Counted from the stretch's first letter, positions 23,890 to 35,322 are shown. The stretch is DNA of 64,000 bases from Ricinus communis (GCF_019578655.1 NC_063261.1:620001-684000); one strand, 5' to 3'. Notes: generated by a model not told the origin, from the sequence alone. Program-made: numbers and translations.

Positions 23890-25065
23890 TCATGGTGAAA
23901 GGCAAATGGGCGTGATCGACGACCATCCATCCTTCTTCCAAGAAAATATCTTCAAGTATCCGCTTAGAGGGATAATCGTCAATTTCCTCTTCCGACTATC
24001 AAACAAGCTCGCCAATATGATGGGCAAGACTAGCTCCTCGTATAATTGGATGTAGTCATGATGCTCTAGGGCTCTTCCAATTTGAAAGTCAAGTTTCAAC
24101 AATTGGAAGGATCGATGGTTGGGCAATCTCTTTAGGAGTGTCGATGGTTTTCTTCGGTCCCCCGGCTTGGTTCTCTTGCTAGGAGAAACTCGAGCTCCTC
24201 CAAGACTTCTTCATTGGACAACTCGTGCTCATCTTCCATCATCGAGGGGACTTATGAAAAATCTACCAACAATTCCTCTAACTGCAACTCAGCATCATCA
24301 ACTGTACATTCCAGTTGGTAGTCTTTCAGAGGGATCATGTTTGCCTCTTCCTTTTCTGGTTCTATCTCCATGTTCAAAGAGTCGTCCTGCACATAAGCAT
24401 CATCGTCAAACATAATAGATAAACCAGAAAAATTCTCACCTGAACGCAAAGTGATGGCGCTCAGATGTTCCTCGGATTCAGCAGCGTTTGATGGAGTTCT
24501 CAATTGCTCTTCCGCTAGTAACTTAAAGATTAAGCCTACTTGATGCTCTACGTTGTTAATCGAGGCTTGTTGATCTTCAAGTATCCTCTCTGTTTGTTGG
24601 AATCTTTCCTCAAGACTTGTTATGAACCTCATCATCGGCTCTCCCGACACTAACTCTTCATCTTGAGTTGAAGGTGCAACATTAAATTTCTTGATGTAGT
24701 TGCTGAATTCCTAGTGGTTCTTGGCCATCTAAGCTCAATCCAAAGGGTGAATGAGTGCTCCATTCTTGATTGTAGGTGCTTCCATACGAGTCATTTGGCC
24801 AACTTCCCGTATAATTCACCTGTTCACAGTTATAAGAACAATGAGCAACATCACTATACAATGGACAATCATTACACACATGTAAACCACAACAAAATTC
24901 ACAAAAGACTTGAGATAAAAGGATAGGAGAAGAGAGTTGATCGGTAGCCCTGCCAAACGATTCCACTCGAGCATCTAAAGATGCACGGGCATCCCAATTT
25001 TTAGCACTCTCTTGGTTCCTAATCCCATTTTCCAATGCGTCACACAAAGAGTTTGAGTTTAGCAT
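23890..25065 (-). pseudogene. E3 gag-like ORF (no pol)
   Basis: The minus-strand reading starts at 25065 (MLNSNSLCDALENGI). It includes CEFCCGLHVCNDCPLY near 24895-24850, a knuckle of the form C-X2-C-X3-H-X4-C close to the Athila pattern. The next open part from 24650 has SLEERFQQTERILEDQQASI and SAITLRSGENF, typical of the Athila Gag C-terminus. It ends in acidic sequence (NMEIEPEKEEANMIPLKDYQ) and DEHELSNEEVLEELEFLLA. The last part, to 23890, has ALEHHDYIQLYEELVLPIIL and KRKLTIIPLSGYLK, and stops before the hairpin. The Gag N-terminal core and all pol enzymes are missing. E5 has the same arrangement, so this is a family structure and not a random deletion. Confidence 0.8.
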
Positions 25066-25233
25066 TGAACCTCCTTATCATTCACTATCTGAATCATAAA
25101 CTTAAGCTAAATAAATATGTACAAATAAAATAAAATAAATAAACAAATAAAAAATAAAAATCATAAAATAATAAGAAAGAAAAAAAAATGGCTAAATTAA
25201 CAAATAGCAAATTTCACTCTAGTTTTTAAACAA
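25066..25233 (-). other. E3 leader
   Basis: A short AT-rich untranslated leader between the primer site and the gag-like ORF. Nothing else is visible. Confidence 0.5.
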
Positions 25234-25258
25234 TTCCCCGGCAACGGCGCCAAAAACT
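25234..25258 (-). promoter_or_regulatory. E3 primer-binding site (tRNA-Asp)
   Basis: On the minus strand AGTTTTTGGCGCCGTTGCCG, continuing GGGAA, directly after the LTR end. This is the canonical Athila tRNA-Asp site and appears perfect. Confidence 0.9.
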
Positions 25259-26754
25259 TGATGTGTGCTACTCGTGTTAGCTACAATCTAAGGCAGTGTA
25301 CCTATCGATGCAGTCTAGCACTAATGGCGAGTATCAAGGTCGTATTCCTCAGGAAAGCGAAAGCCCAGAGTTACTTCTTTGTTCTTTGTTATATTAACCT
25401 AAAATGGATGATGAATAAATTCTAAACTAACTATTAACTACGAGCTAAGTTCTAAGGGAGATGCAGGAGTAATTGATAAGTGAAATAATCAAGACAAGAA
25501 GACAAACCCAAAGGGAATCTAAACTAGTTGGCATCCGAACAAAAGATAAAGGATCAGTGAGTCTAATTATGCTACCCGTGGACGAATTCTTAACCGAATT
25601 CGGTTTCTCTCTCGAGATAACCGAATTCCTAAACCTAATAACCTAAAGTTGAAATCTCTTCCTAACAATTGATTCTTAAATTAGAATTAAGCTTTAATCC
25701 GCCTCTATTAAGCTTTGTTAATTCTTAATCCGGCTAGTTAATTATCCTTATCTCTAAGCGATTATTAACCAGTTCTTGTTATTCAAAGTTCCAATTGCCA
25801 AACGGATTTCTCAATCTCATAAAGCAATCTAAACATCACAATTCACAACGTCTCATGAATAATGCATAATCTTATTCATACTGAAAACAAGAAGAATACA
25901 AAACCAACTCAAACAATCCAACAATATAATATCAAGCCAACATAGTAAAGAAATCCCAATGGATTAAATCAGTCTAGCTAAACATGTTCATGTTTAAAAC
26001 AATCTAGGAAATCAATTACAATGAAAGAATAATGAAAATAAAACATGTACACCCTTTTCTCTCGAATTGGATGAACGAGCTCCAAATCCGGATCTACACT
26101 TTGATTAATCTCCCAAACTGCCTCTTGAATTGCTCCACCATCTTTGCACCTCGGAATCTTACGATTCAGATTCTTACTCACCTGCAACTCTCTCGCACTT
26201 TTCGGTATTGTGCAAAACCGAACCAGCCACTAGGGCTCAATGTCACTCTTTCTCCCTCTCTTCTCTCAAGAAAAACTCATTTTTCTTATATATTTAACTC
26301 GACGGCCATGTTCAAGGCCGTCTTTGTCAGTGTGAAGTCAAGCCGTCTTTGGCTATGGATCTCACCAGTAGGGTTTCACCACGGTAGTGTTCCTCCCGTG
26401 TTAGCCACCACGGTATTTCTCCCCGTGTTGGCCATCACGGGTCGTCAAGGCCGTGGTGGCTACTAAACTGTGCCCAAAGTGCCAATTTCAAGAATCAAAG
26501 CCAATGGTTGAGCACGGCCAGAGTCCAGGCCGTGCTCAATGTATGCATTGCGGGCTCTTGTCCGATCTTGATGAATTCTCGTCCGTTTCCGCACGTATTG
26601 ATCTATAATTGCTTAAACAACGATGATGGTCCTATAAATGTTCCTGAAATGCAAAAGAACATAAAACACGGGTGATCTGGGAATAAAAGCACAATAATTT
26701 CTAAGAACATACGCAATAATATGCAAGCAAATATGTGTAAAACTATGCTCATCA
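25259..26754 (-). repeat. E3 5' LTR (full copy)
   Basis: 1496 bp, TGATGTGTGC to CTCATCA. Very similar to the other full LTR; the CACGGCCGTG cluster at 26300-26545 is more scrambled by small indels. Its outer end is not at the target duplication: it runs into a further partial LTR. Confidence 0.9.
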
Positions 26755-27157
26755 CTCACCAACTAGGGTTTCACCATGACCGTGTTGCTCCCCGTGCTGG
26801 CCACCACGGGCCGTGCTGGAGGCCGTGGTGGCTACAGAAACCATGCTCAAACTATTGTTTTGAAGACCAAGTTTTGATGGTTGGTCACGGCCAGAGTCTA
26901 GGCCGTGATGGTCAGCACGGCCTTGACTCAGGCCGTGCTCAATGTGTGCAACGCGGGCTCTTGTCCGATCTTGATGAATTCTCGTCCGTTTCCGCATGTA
27001 TTGATCTATAATTGCTTAAACACCGATAATGGTCCTATAAATGTTCCTAAAATGCAAAAGAACATTAAACACGGGTGATCTGGGAATAAAAGCACAATAA
27101 TTGCTAAGAACATACGCAATAATATGCAAGCAAATATGTGTAAAACTATGCTCATCA
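26755..27157 (-). repeat. Extra partial LTR at the outer end of E3
   Basis: Repeats the LTR end from CTCACCAACTAGGGTTTCAC (compare 21625) to CTCATCA, and abuts GGACC. It carries an additional GTCAGCACGGCCTTGACTCA segment not present in either full LTR, so it comes from a slightly different LTR version. Confidence 0.88.
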
Positions 27158-27162
27158 GGACC

Positions 27163-27563
27163 TATGCCCACTCCGAGGACACTTAGACTCGAGCCTTAAC
27201 GGCTCAAGCGTAGGAAAATCCAGGTTGTGCTGATAGGCTGAGAGCCCACCAAAAGGCCAATCTCTAAGGCCCAAACTTATAATTAAGAGTTAGCAGTTAC
27301 CATGTAAATACAGGAAAGCAAATAATGGAGAAATCAAAGCGGATAGAACTTACATGTATTGCATGCTAGAAGTCGTATATCCTCTTGCTCGTACTGATAG
27401 TAATGTCCATCTGATGGTAAAAGCAACCAAAAGCTGTAGGTCCGTAGTTGAAGGAGGCTTGGTCCAAATCCCGCAACGGGGCTAAATACTAGAAGTTCAG
27501 TGAGTTCCCTGAGTCCTTGAACAATATAGTCCTGAAAAGAAACACATGGAAGGCTAGACCCAT
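27163..27563 (-). pseudogene. T1 antisense ORF 5' part and junction to T2
   Basis: The stretch 27163-27340 continues the antisense reading cut by E3 and aligns with T3 at about 52990-53160 (shared CGAGCC, CACTTGAG-like words). From about 27340 the match fades, and by 27564 sense-strand T2 coding begins. The T1/T2 boundary therefore lies here, but I cannot place it exactly. Nothing else is recognisable. Confidence 0.4.
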
Positions 27564-27890
27564 TTGATCTACCTCTTGAGCATTCCGATGCATGAAGCCC
27601 CTATAATGGAGGGGAATGTTGTAATAGGCCAAGCACCAAGTGTCTCGGCTATTCAAAAAGCTGTACAAGAGTTGGAAGCCCCTACTGGATTCCAAGTCGA
27701 TGTTCTTTACGAGGAGTACATGGATCTTAAAGTAGCCAGCATGTTCAAAAAGATGGATTTCATGTCTCGAATGGGACTAGGAAAGAATCAGCAAGGTATT
27801 GCAGAGCTGTTAGATTTCAAAGGTCTGAAAACTCGGCACGGGCTAGGTTCTCATGAGGATGCAAATGAGGGCAAACGAAAGGGTAAGACT
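27564..27890 (+). pseudogene. T2 G-patch domain of the Tat/Ogre polyprotein
   Basis: An open frame of about 109 codons. The C-terminal half reads VASMFKKMDFMSRMGLGKNQ, then QGIAELLDFKG and TRHGLGSHED. The pattern M...G...GLGK..QGI is that of the G-patch, a Gly-rich nucleic-acid-binding segment that Tat/Ogre polyproteins carry between protease and RT. The frame reads straight into the first bases of E4; after removing E4 it continues at 48105. The protease that should precede it is not recognisable upstream. Confidence 0.75.
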
Positions 27891-27932
27891 TGAAATCCTT
27901 GATATTACACATGTTTGCATTCTTTTATTCAT
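27891..27932 (+). repeat. E4 5' LTR, only the first ~40 bp
   Basis: TGAAATCCTTGATATTACAC and the bases after it match the start of the E4 3' LTR (45120) with two or three differences. Homology ends at about 27930, and 36 bases later the gag ATG appears. About 1.45 kb of LTR plus the primer site are missing. Confidence 0.75.
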
Positions 27933-27967
27933 TTGTATTGGTAGTTATTTATTGTTTCAAGTAGTGT

Positions 27968-28046
27968 ATGATTAGGAGATCTAATCCTGATCTAGTAGAT
28001 CCTCTACCAAAACCAGAGCGATCCCTCAGGCAATTGAGGAAGTAAT
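27968..28046 (+). pseudogene. E4 gag, N-terminal piece
   Basis: ATG at 27968 opens MIRRSNPDLVDPLPKPERSL, an Athila Gag N-terminus (compare MQTRRIGSRDLIP in E2). E5 interrupts it at 28046; it resumes at 32167. Confidence 0.8.
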
Positions 28047-29472
28047 TGATGGTTGCTATCTATGCAGCTACAATCTAAGGCATTGTACCTATCGATGCAG
28101 TCTAACACTAATGGCGAGTATCAAGGTCATATTCCTCGGGAAAGTGAAAGCCCAGAGTTACTCCTTTACTCTCTGTTATATTAGCCTAAAATGAATGATG
28201 AATAATTCCTAAATTAACTAATAGCTACTCTAATTGTTATCTAACTATGGCTACTAGGGAAGGATTAATTCAAGTTAAGGAATAACCCCTTGGGAATTCT
28301 TGTCTCTAGGGAATGAAATCTAAAGATGGAATTGATTGATTGAATTCAATTTCTGTGGGAAAATCTCTATGCAATTAACGCCTTTCTCAAGGACATTAAC
28401 ATCTTAACTTAGATTAATTAGGTTGAAATCTCTTCCTAACTCTAATTATCCAAGTTAGCATTATGTACCATTTAACACTATTGAGAGTTGTTAATTCTCA
28501 ATCCGGTAGAACGAATACCCTATCTCTAAGCGAATTCAATTCTGGTTGCAAAGGATAATCCAAACCTAAACGTCTTTCTCAAGAACATTCAAATTCCAAT
28601 AATCATTCAACAAGATATGAAGAACAAATCAATAAGCACTTCCATTACAAACCAATATTAAAAATCAATACATTCAATTCAAAAGTTAAGTACAAAAATC
28701 CCTAGATAAAGAACCCCAATGGGTTAACAAGTTTAGCTAATCATGTTCATTATCAAAACCCATAAGAATTCAATTACAACAATGAGTAAAGATAGAGAAA
28801 CCCGAATACCTTCTTAGATGAGAGTAAACAGCTCCAATTCTGCTTGCCCAATCTTGAATCGATTCTTGTTCCTCTTGCTCGAATTGACACCAATCAATGA
28901 AGCTCGCCCAATCTTTAATCTTTAAAGGGAATCCAATTGAAACCTTAGTCCAAGTCTCATTTTTCTTTGGTTCCAGCTCAGAAAACCTTTAGAAAGAGAA
29001 AGAGAGAAATGAGTTTGGGACGTCCTAACCCTACTTTTTGCGTTTCCCTCTTTTCTTTCTTTTAATTAATTCATCCAGCTGCCGCGAACATGGCCATGTT
29101 GATGCCTGTGTTAGGAATACGGCCTAGTGTTGATGCCTATATTGGGAACACGGCCTGGTGTTGATGCCCGTGTTGGGAACATGGCCTGGTGTTGATGCCC
29201 GTGTTTCTTTCTGTGGTCGTGCTCCTTAACGCATCTTTTTTTCTATTGTCAAATGCACCCAACACGGCCGTTTTGGTGCCCATGTTGGGAACACGGCCAG
29301 TGTTAAAACCAACACGGTCGTGTTCAACTTCCTTATGCGTAAACTCGACTTGTTTCGGCAACTTTGACGTCCAATTCTGCTCCAAATCTTCCCTTTATCA
29401 CTCTTTGGCTGCTTTTAGACCTAATGCACATAAACAGATGCATAGGGTGAGTGTTGGGACCAATTCACATCC
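28047..29472 (-). repeat. E5 3' LTR, inner end deleted
   Basis: Similar to the E3 LTR at its outer end (GCTACAATCTAAGGCATTGT, ATCGATGCAGTCTAACACTA). Palindromes of the CACGGCCGTG type, mostly decayed, lie at 29085-29330. At 29472 it jumps from ...CAATTCACATCC into ATAAATCATAAATC of the 3' untranslated region. Confidence 0.85.
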
Positions 29473-31168
29473 ATAAATCATAAATCAAATTGCAAATCAT
29501 TAACAGAGAATGGAAATAATATTAATGCATGAATAACATAAATGACAACTCAACACAAAAATCACGAACCAATGCCTCACAGGGATCACTCAAATCGCTC
29601 AAAGTGTATATTAGGTGAATAACAAATCCCTCAAAGCAAATACACAAAACCTGCTCACCATAAGCTTGCTCATAAATCATATCTTCGCTACTGTGAATAA
29701 GTAAATACCAAAATCAAAGGGTCTTTACCAAGGTTGTAATGGGGCTAAGGTAAAGGTACGAAGATTTGGGAAAGAAGTGTGAAAATGCTGGAATTTGTGC
29801 GATATACAACAATATATACTCAAAGGATTAAATGCATAATATACAAAAAGAATTTTTCACTAAAATCCCTACTTCATAGAGTAATGCTCGCAAATGCTCT
29901 AAATTCGATAAAGAGATAAATAATTAAAGAATTTTGTTTATTTTCTTCTTCTTTTTCCTTTTTTTTCTTTTTTTTTTTTTGAATAATAAACTAGCAGCTT
30001 ATAAGAACTGCTGCATACGTACAAAATAAAAATACAGTTTGGATCGGAGGAAGCATCTAAAATATCAAAAAGACTTAGTGAATTTACCAACATAGCAACT
30101 GGCATTTTAATCCCACGCAAGGGTGAGCAAATCACAAAAAGAAATTCCAGCATAAGGGTAAAGGAAAGATAAATGTAAAGAATAGTGTAATTGAAGTGTA
30201 TAGGTGTAGATTATGAAGAAAAGGTTAAGGCTCAAAACTGGCTAACTAGTGGAAACATAAGGGAGTAGGCTTTTGGCTAAATGTGGTGAATCCTAAATCG
30301 CCCAAATCATCTCATGGTATTCACAATATTCATGTAACTTCAACAAGCATTACAAAGCAAGTTCTAGAAGCAAAGTCAAATACAATGCACACTCAAACAA
30401 GAAATATAAAGAGTATAAATATAATAAATGCTAAATTGGCTCAAACTCTCACGTTGAGGTGTGGTATTAGGTGCAATTGGTTCGCAACATCATTAATTGA
30501 ATCATTACTTAAGAAACACATGCATATGACATAATCAACGTTCTAAGTTAAAATTCAAAAATTCGAAAAACAATTAAATAACACCGGTTTAACCCAGCAG
30601 GGTTGATGTGTAAAACACCATCAATTGTTTTCCAAGGACAATGAACAAAAACAAAAAGTAACTACAATTCTATAAATCAAGTCATCAATCAGCTCAAAAA
30701 TAGCATACTCAAGTGCATAAAGACACAGTGTCCTAACATCTTAACAATACACAACACCTATTGATAGCAATTTCAAATATATATAAAAAAAACATATGAG
30801 AGAGTAGGATTATAAGTTTACCCACAACCACCCCACACTTGAAGAACACACTGTCCTCAGTGTAAAATGTTATGGATACCCCGCATGGAATGCTCAACTA
30901 AGAGAACAAAGGCAATACAATCCAAGTGCATGACATGTATGAAAAATAAAGTAAATAAATGCACAAAAATAAAAAGATCTAGGGGACTGCCCTGATCATC
31001 TATCGAGGCTGATGTTGTGGAAATTCAGTGCCTCCTCGGTAGAATCTGAAAATAATAAAATAGAGAAATAATCGAACTGAAAATAATAATTAAATAAAAG
31101 ATGAAAACTTAAAACCAATAAAATGTTTCAAAATGAAAGGGTAGAATATTAAAAATGAAAAATAGAAT
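29473..31168 (-). other. E5 3' untranslated region
   Basis: Collinear with E3 22150-23832, including a T-rich microsatellite at 29940-29982. Non-coding. Confidence 0.75.
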
Positions 31169-31184
31169 TTGGGGTGCCTCCCAA
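31169..31184 (-). other. Conserved hairpin (E5)
   Basis: TTGGGAGGCACCCCAA on the minus strand, identical to the copies in E2 and E3. Confidence 0.7.
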
Positions 31185-31249
31185 AAGCGCTTCTTTTTTA
31201 TGTGATGAGTCTTCTTAACTGGACTCATGGTGAAAAGCAAACGGTGGGG

Positions 31250-31925
31250 ATTGATGACCATCCATCCTTCTTCTAAGCAAATGGCTTCAAGTATCTGCTT
31301 AGAGGACTAATCGTCAAATTCCTCTTCCCGACGGTCAAGCAAGCTGCCAGTATGATGGGCAAAACTCGTTCCTCATATATTTTCACGTAGTCATGATGCT
31401 CTAGGGGCTCTTCCAATTTCAAAGCTGGAGTTTCACCAATTGGAAGGATCGATGGTTGGGCAATTTCTTCAGGAATGTTGATGGTTTTCTCTAGTCCTTG
31501 GCTTGGTTCACTTGCTAGAAGAAACTCGAGCTCCTCCAAGACTTCTTCATTGGATAACTCGTGCTCATCTTCCATCATCAAAGGGACTTGTGGAAAATCC
31601 ACCAAAAATTCCTCTAACTGCAACTCAGCATCATCAACTGTACGTTCCTATTGGTAGTCTTTTAGAGGAATCATGTTTGCCTCTTCATTTTCTAGTTCTA
31701 TCTCCATGTTCAAGGAGTCATCCTACACATAAGCATCATCGTCAAACATAATAGATAAACCAAAAAAATTCTCACCTGAACGCAAAGTGACGACGCTCAA
31801 ATGTTCCTCGGATTTAGTAGCGTTTGATGGAGTTCCCCATTATTCTGCCGCTAGTAACTTAAAGATCAAGCCTACTTGATGCTCTATGTTCTTAATTGAG
31901 GCTTGTTGACCTTTAAGTACCCGCT
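31250..31925 (-). pseudogene. E5 gag-like ORF remnant (no pol)
   Basis: Minus strand. The open part from 31623 to 31273 includes DEHELSNEEVLEELEFLLAS, then LEKTINIPEEIAQPSILPIG and LEEPLEHHDYVKIYEERVLP, and ends KRNLTISPLSRYLKPFA. It is close to E3 throughout. Upstream, 31624-31925 matches the E3 Gag C-terminus but has stops (for example at 31649). The N-terminal half, with the zinc knuckle, is deleted. No enzyme domain is present. Confidence 0.75.
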
Positions 31926-32161
31926 AGTAACTTAAAACCAACACGGCCATGTTTAGCTTCCTTATGCGCAAACTCGACTTGTTTCGACAACTTTGACTTC
32001 CAATTCTACTCCAAATCTTCCCTTTATCACTCTTTGGCTTCTTTTGGACCTAATGCACACAAACAAACGCATAGGGTGAGTGTTGGGACCAATTCACATC
32101 CAAATGTACATAAAATCAGCCTTAAAAACCCCATTTAAATGTGTGTATTTTACGCACATCA
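31926..32161 (-). repeat. E5 5' LTR remnant
   Basis: Only the outer end is left, from AACCAACACGGCCATG to GCACATCA. The stretch CGCAAACTCGACTTGTTTCG and what follows match 29335-29470 of the other LTR. Confidence 0.85.
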
Positions 32162-32166
32162 GTGAT

Positions 32167-32583
32167 TGAACGTAGAGTAGGAAGAGATTCAGGTTGGGAA
32201 AGCCGTACACGAGAGTGAATTGGGAAACATTACAGTAGAGATGGCAGACGCCAATAACAACAATGAAGATAACCGGATGATGTATTGTTTTGCAAAACCA
32301 TCGCGAGGGGATGTAAACATGCATTACGTGAGACCGGCTGTTGCCGCCAATAATTTTGAAATAAAGCTAATGTGATTCAGATGGTGCAGCAAACGGTTCA
32401 GTTCGGAAGCTTGCCAGATGAGGATCCTAACGCGCATTTAGTGAGTTTCTTAAAGATTTATGATACCTTCAAGATTAGTAGAACAACAGACGATGCAATT
32501 CATCTCTGCTTGTTTCCATTTTCTTTGAGGATAAAGCAAAGCTGTGGCTACAGTCACTACCTCTAAACACTGTCACTACCTAA
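32167..32583 (+). pseudogene. E4 gag, middle piece
   Basis: After E5 the Gag continues: IERRVGRDSGWESRTRE, then MADANNNNEDNRMMYCFAKP from 32241, HYVRPAVAANNFEIK, and QMVQQTVQFGSLPDEDPNAH from 32372. The typical FPFSLR follows. One or two frameshifts occur. The solo LTR at 32589 interrupts it. Confidence 0.85.
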
Positions 32584-32588
32584 GATTC

Positions 32589-34105
32589 TGATGCAGTGCT
32601 TATGCAACTACAACTAAGGCGGTGAATCTATCGATGCAGCCTAGCAAAATGGCAAGTATTAAAAATATCGTATCCTTCAAGAAAGTGAAATCCTAGAGTT
32701 ACTACTTCGTTCCTTGTTATCTAGCCTAAAATTAATAACAGAGATTTATAGATTTACTAATGACTAAAAACTAAATTCTAAGTGTAATGTGAGAATGAAT
32801 GAGCAAAGAGAATAATCAAGATAAGAAAGCAAACCCAAAGAGGACCTAGACTAGTTGGCAATCAAACAAAGGATAATAGATTGTTGAGTCCGATTATGCT
32901 ACCCATAGATGGATTCTAAACTGAATTCGATTTCCCTCTCGAGACAACCGAATTCCTAAACCTAAGAACCTAAAGTTGGAATCTCTTCCTAACGATTGAT
33001 TATTAAGTTAGCTTTAAGCTTTAATCCACCTCTATTAAGCTTCGTTAATTCTTAATCTGGCAAATTAATTAACCTTACCTCTAAGTGAAAGTTCTTGCAA
33101 TTAAATTTCCAAACTCAATTAGAAATTCTCAATTGCTAAAAGAATTCTATGAATAATAATCAATACAATCAATATAAAGAAAACTAGATTTATATTATTA
33201 ATTGCAAAAAGAATACAAGAAAAGAAACTCAACCAATCTCAACAATTTAGTACAAAGTCAACATAGTAAGGAACCCTAGTAGGTTCAGCCAATCTAGCTA
33301 TACATGATCATGTCTAAAGCAAATAGGAATTCAATTACAATGAAAGAATAAAGAAATTGAAACATATATGCCCCTTTCCTAGAATTGGATGAACAACTCA
33401 AAGTCTTGATCTACACTGCAGTTGATCTCTAGAATTGCTTCTTGATTTGCTCCAAAACTCCTCTTCAATTTTCGATCCAAAACCCAGAATCATGAATCTG
33501 ACGTTCCAAGGTGGAATAAGTCTCTTGGAAGCCGCCTGAAATGCCTGAGACACGTCTAGCAAAATTATAAAGAAAGATGAAAAATCCAAATTGTCAATCC
33601 GGAACTCTCTTTTTGCTCGTTCAATTTTATACTATATGCAAATATGGGCGTGTTTGAAGCCCGTTTTCCTCAACACAGGCCGTGTTGGTCTCCAAATGAC
33701 AAAATGAATTGAAAATGAGCAAGGGCGGTAACACCGGCCGTGTTCTCGACTATAACAAGGGCGTGTTCTTGCCTGTGTTAGCCAACAGGGGTCGTGCTCT
33801 AAGGCGTGTTACCCTCAAAAAATGTGCTGCTTCAAAATGCTTAATCTACACAGCCTAGAATTTCTGCACGGGCTCAAACACGGGCCATGTTAACTTCCCA
33901 AAAGTCAACCCAAGATCAAACGCCTCTGATTACATCCATTTTCGCCCGAAATTGATCTAAAATTGCTCGAACACTGATGATGGACCTATAAAATCTATGA
34001 AATACAAAACGACACAAACACGGTGATCTTGGAATAAAAAAACAATAAATGCTAAGAAAATGCTTAATAATATGCAAGCAAACATGTGTAAAACTATACA
34101 TATCA
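32589..34105 (-). repeat. Solo LTR in E4 gag (TSD GATTC)
   Basis: 1517 bp, TGATGCAG to CATATCA, with GATTC at 32584-32588 and 34106-34110. It is related to the E3 LTR (GCAACTACAACTAAGGCGGT, ATCGATGCAGCCTAGC). Decayed palindromes of the CACGGCCGTG type lie at 33645-33900. There is no internal region, so it arose by recombination between the two LTRs of an inserted element. Confidence 0.92.
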
Positions 34106-35055
34106 GATTCTTTAGAAGAGAAATTTATGTTTAAGTACTTTCCTCCTTCTAAAACTGCTAAACTTAGAAATAACATATCTTCTTTTATGCAATTTGACGA
34201 TAAATCGATGTACGACACTTGGGAGAGGTACAAGGACCTATTGCGATGCTGCCCACACCATGGACTACTAATTTGGTTACAGGTACAAACTTTTTATAAT
34301 TGTTTGAATTTAGCTACTAAGAAGATGGTAGATGCAGCTACAGTTGGTTCTTTGAGCAGCAAGACACCAGAGCAAGCCCAAAGCTTGATTGAGGAGATGG
34401 CCACAAACAATTACTAGTGGCGCACTACTAAGAGTAGGACGGTACGTCGAGGGAGTGTACACCAATTGGATGCCACTACAGCCTTGGCGGCTCAAGTGGA
34501 GTTATTATCTAAGAAACTTGATCAACTCCAGATGCTTGTCCAAGCAGCTCAAGCAAGCTGTGAGTTTTGTCGTGGGCTACATTACAATAGTAACTGTATG
34601 TCGGGAGATATGTTTGCTTCCTCTTCTTCATCTAACCATGAATAGGTGGACTATATGGGAAGTCAGTCTAGGCAACATAACAACCCATACAACAACACCT
34701 TTAATACGGGATGGAGAAACCATCCGAACTTCGAATGAAGGAACAACAACAACTAGGGGCTACCAAGGTTTTAGTGACCATATCAGCAGTTGCAATAATC
34801 TATTCTCCACCTCAATCTCCTCAGACTCAAGAGAAAAAGCCTAACTTAGAGGAGCTAATGATGAAGTTTGTGTCCGTTTTAGAGACTAGATTCCAGCAGA
34901 CGGACGTAGCTCTTAGAAATCAACAGGCCTCCATTCAGAATTTAGAGAATCAGATAGGCCAGAATTCTAAGATGATGACTGAGAGGCAGCCAGGGACTTT
35001 GCCCAGTAATACAGAGTATAACCTGAGAGAGCACGTGAAGGCTATCACTTTGTGA
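34106..35055 (+). pseudogene. E4 gag, C-terminal piece
   Basis: Resumes exactly in the Gag core: SLEEKFMFKYFPPSKTAKL, DKSMYDTWERYKDLLRCCPH, LIEEMATNNY. A TAG at about 34414 and frameshifts follow. A knuckle-like CEFCRGLHYNSNC, read near 34560-34600, keeps the Athila C-X2-C-X3-H-X4-C form. The last open part (34711-35055) includes LEELMMKFVSVLETRFQQTD and QNLENQIGQNSKM, ending AITL before a TGA. Confidence 0.82.
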
Positions 35056-35322
35056 TCAAGTAAGCAACTATCTAGTTCTATTCCTATTTCTAATGATGAT
35101 GATGTTGTGTAGGAAGATTCAGATATGAAAGATGGAGATAGCAAGGTGATGGAGCCAGAGAAGGTAGAGGGCAAGAAGAAGAGTCCTCTGAGGGAATACT
35201 AGCCCCCGATCCCATGTCTTGCCAGGTTGAAGCAAGAGAAAGTCGATCAGTCGTTCGGTAAGTTTCTTGACTTATTTATATAACTGCGAGTTAACTTACC
35301 TTTTGTTGAAGTTATTTCACAG
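35056..35322 (+). pseudogene. E4 gag-protease linker
   Basis: Acidic, Ser/Asp/Glu-rich linker (DSDMKDGDSKVMEPEKVEG) with several stops between Gag and protease. It includes the PPIPCLARLKQEK-like lead-in near 35205. Confidence 0.6.

Larger units (their letters stand above)
20557..27157 (-). mobile_element. E3: non-autonomous Athila-like element with an extra partial LTR
   Basis: Flanked by GGACC at 20552-20556 and 27158-27162. In element order (minus strand): a partial LTR 27157-26755, a full LTR 26754-25259, primer site, a gag-like ORF region, the conserved hairpin, a long 3' untranslated region, hairpin and polypurine tract, then the 3' LTR 22023-20557. There is no RT, RNase H or integrase. 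It interrupts the antisense ORF of T1. Confidence 0.92.
28047..32161 (-). mobile_element. E5: non-autonomous Athila-like element, rearranged
   Basis: Starts TGATGG, ends GCACATCA, flanked by GTAAT (28042-28046) and GTGAT (32162-32166), a duplication with one mismatch. The interior is collinear with E3 and has no pol. The 3' LTR (left) lacks its inner ~70 bp and the polypurine tract. The 5' LTR (right) is reduced to its outer ~230 bp. It splits E4 gag after the first 26 codons. Confidence 0.85.
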
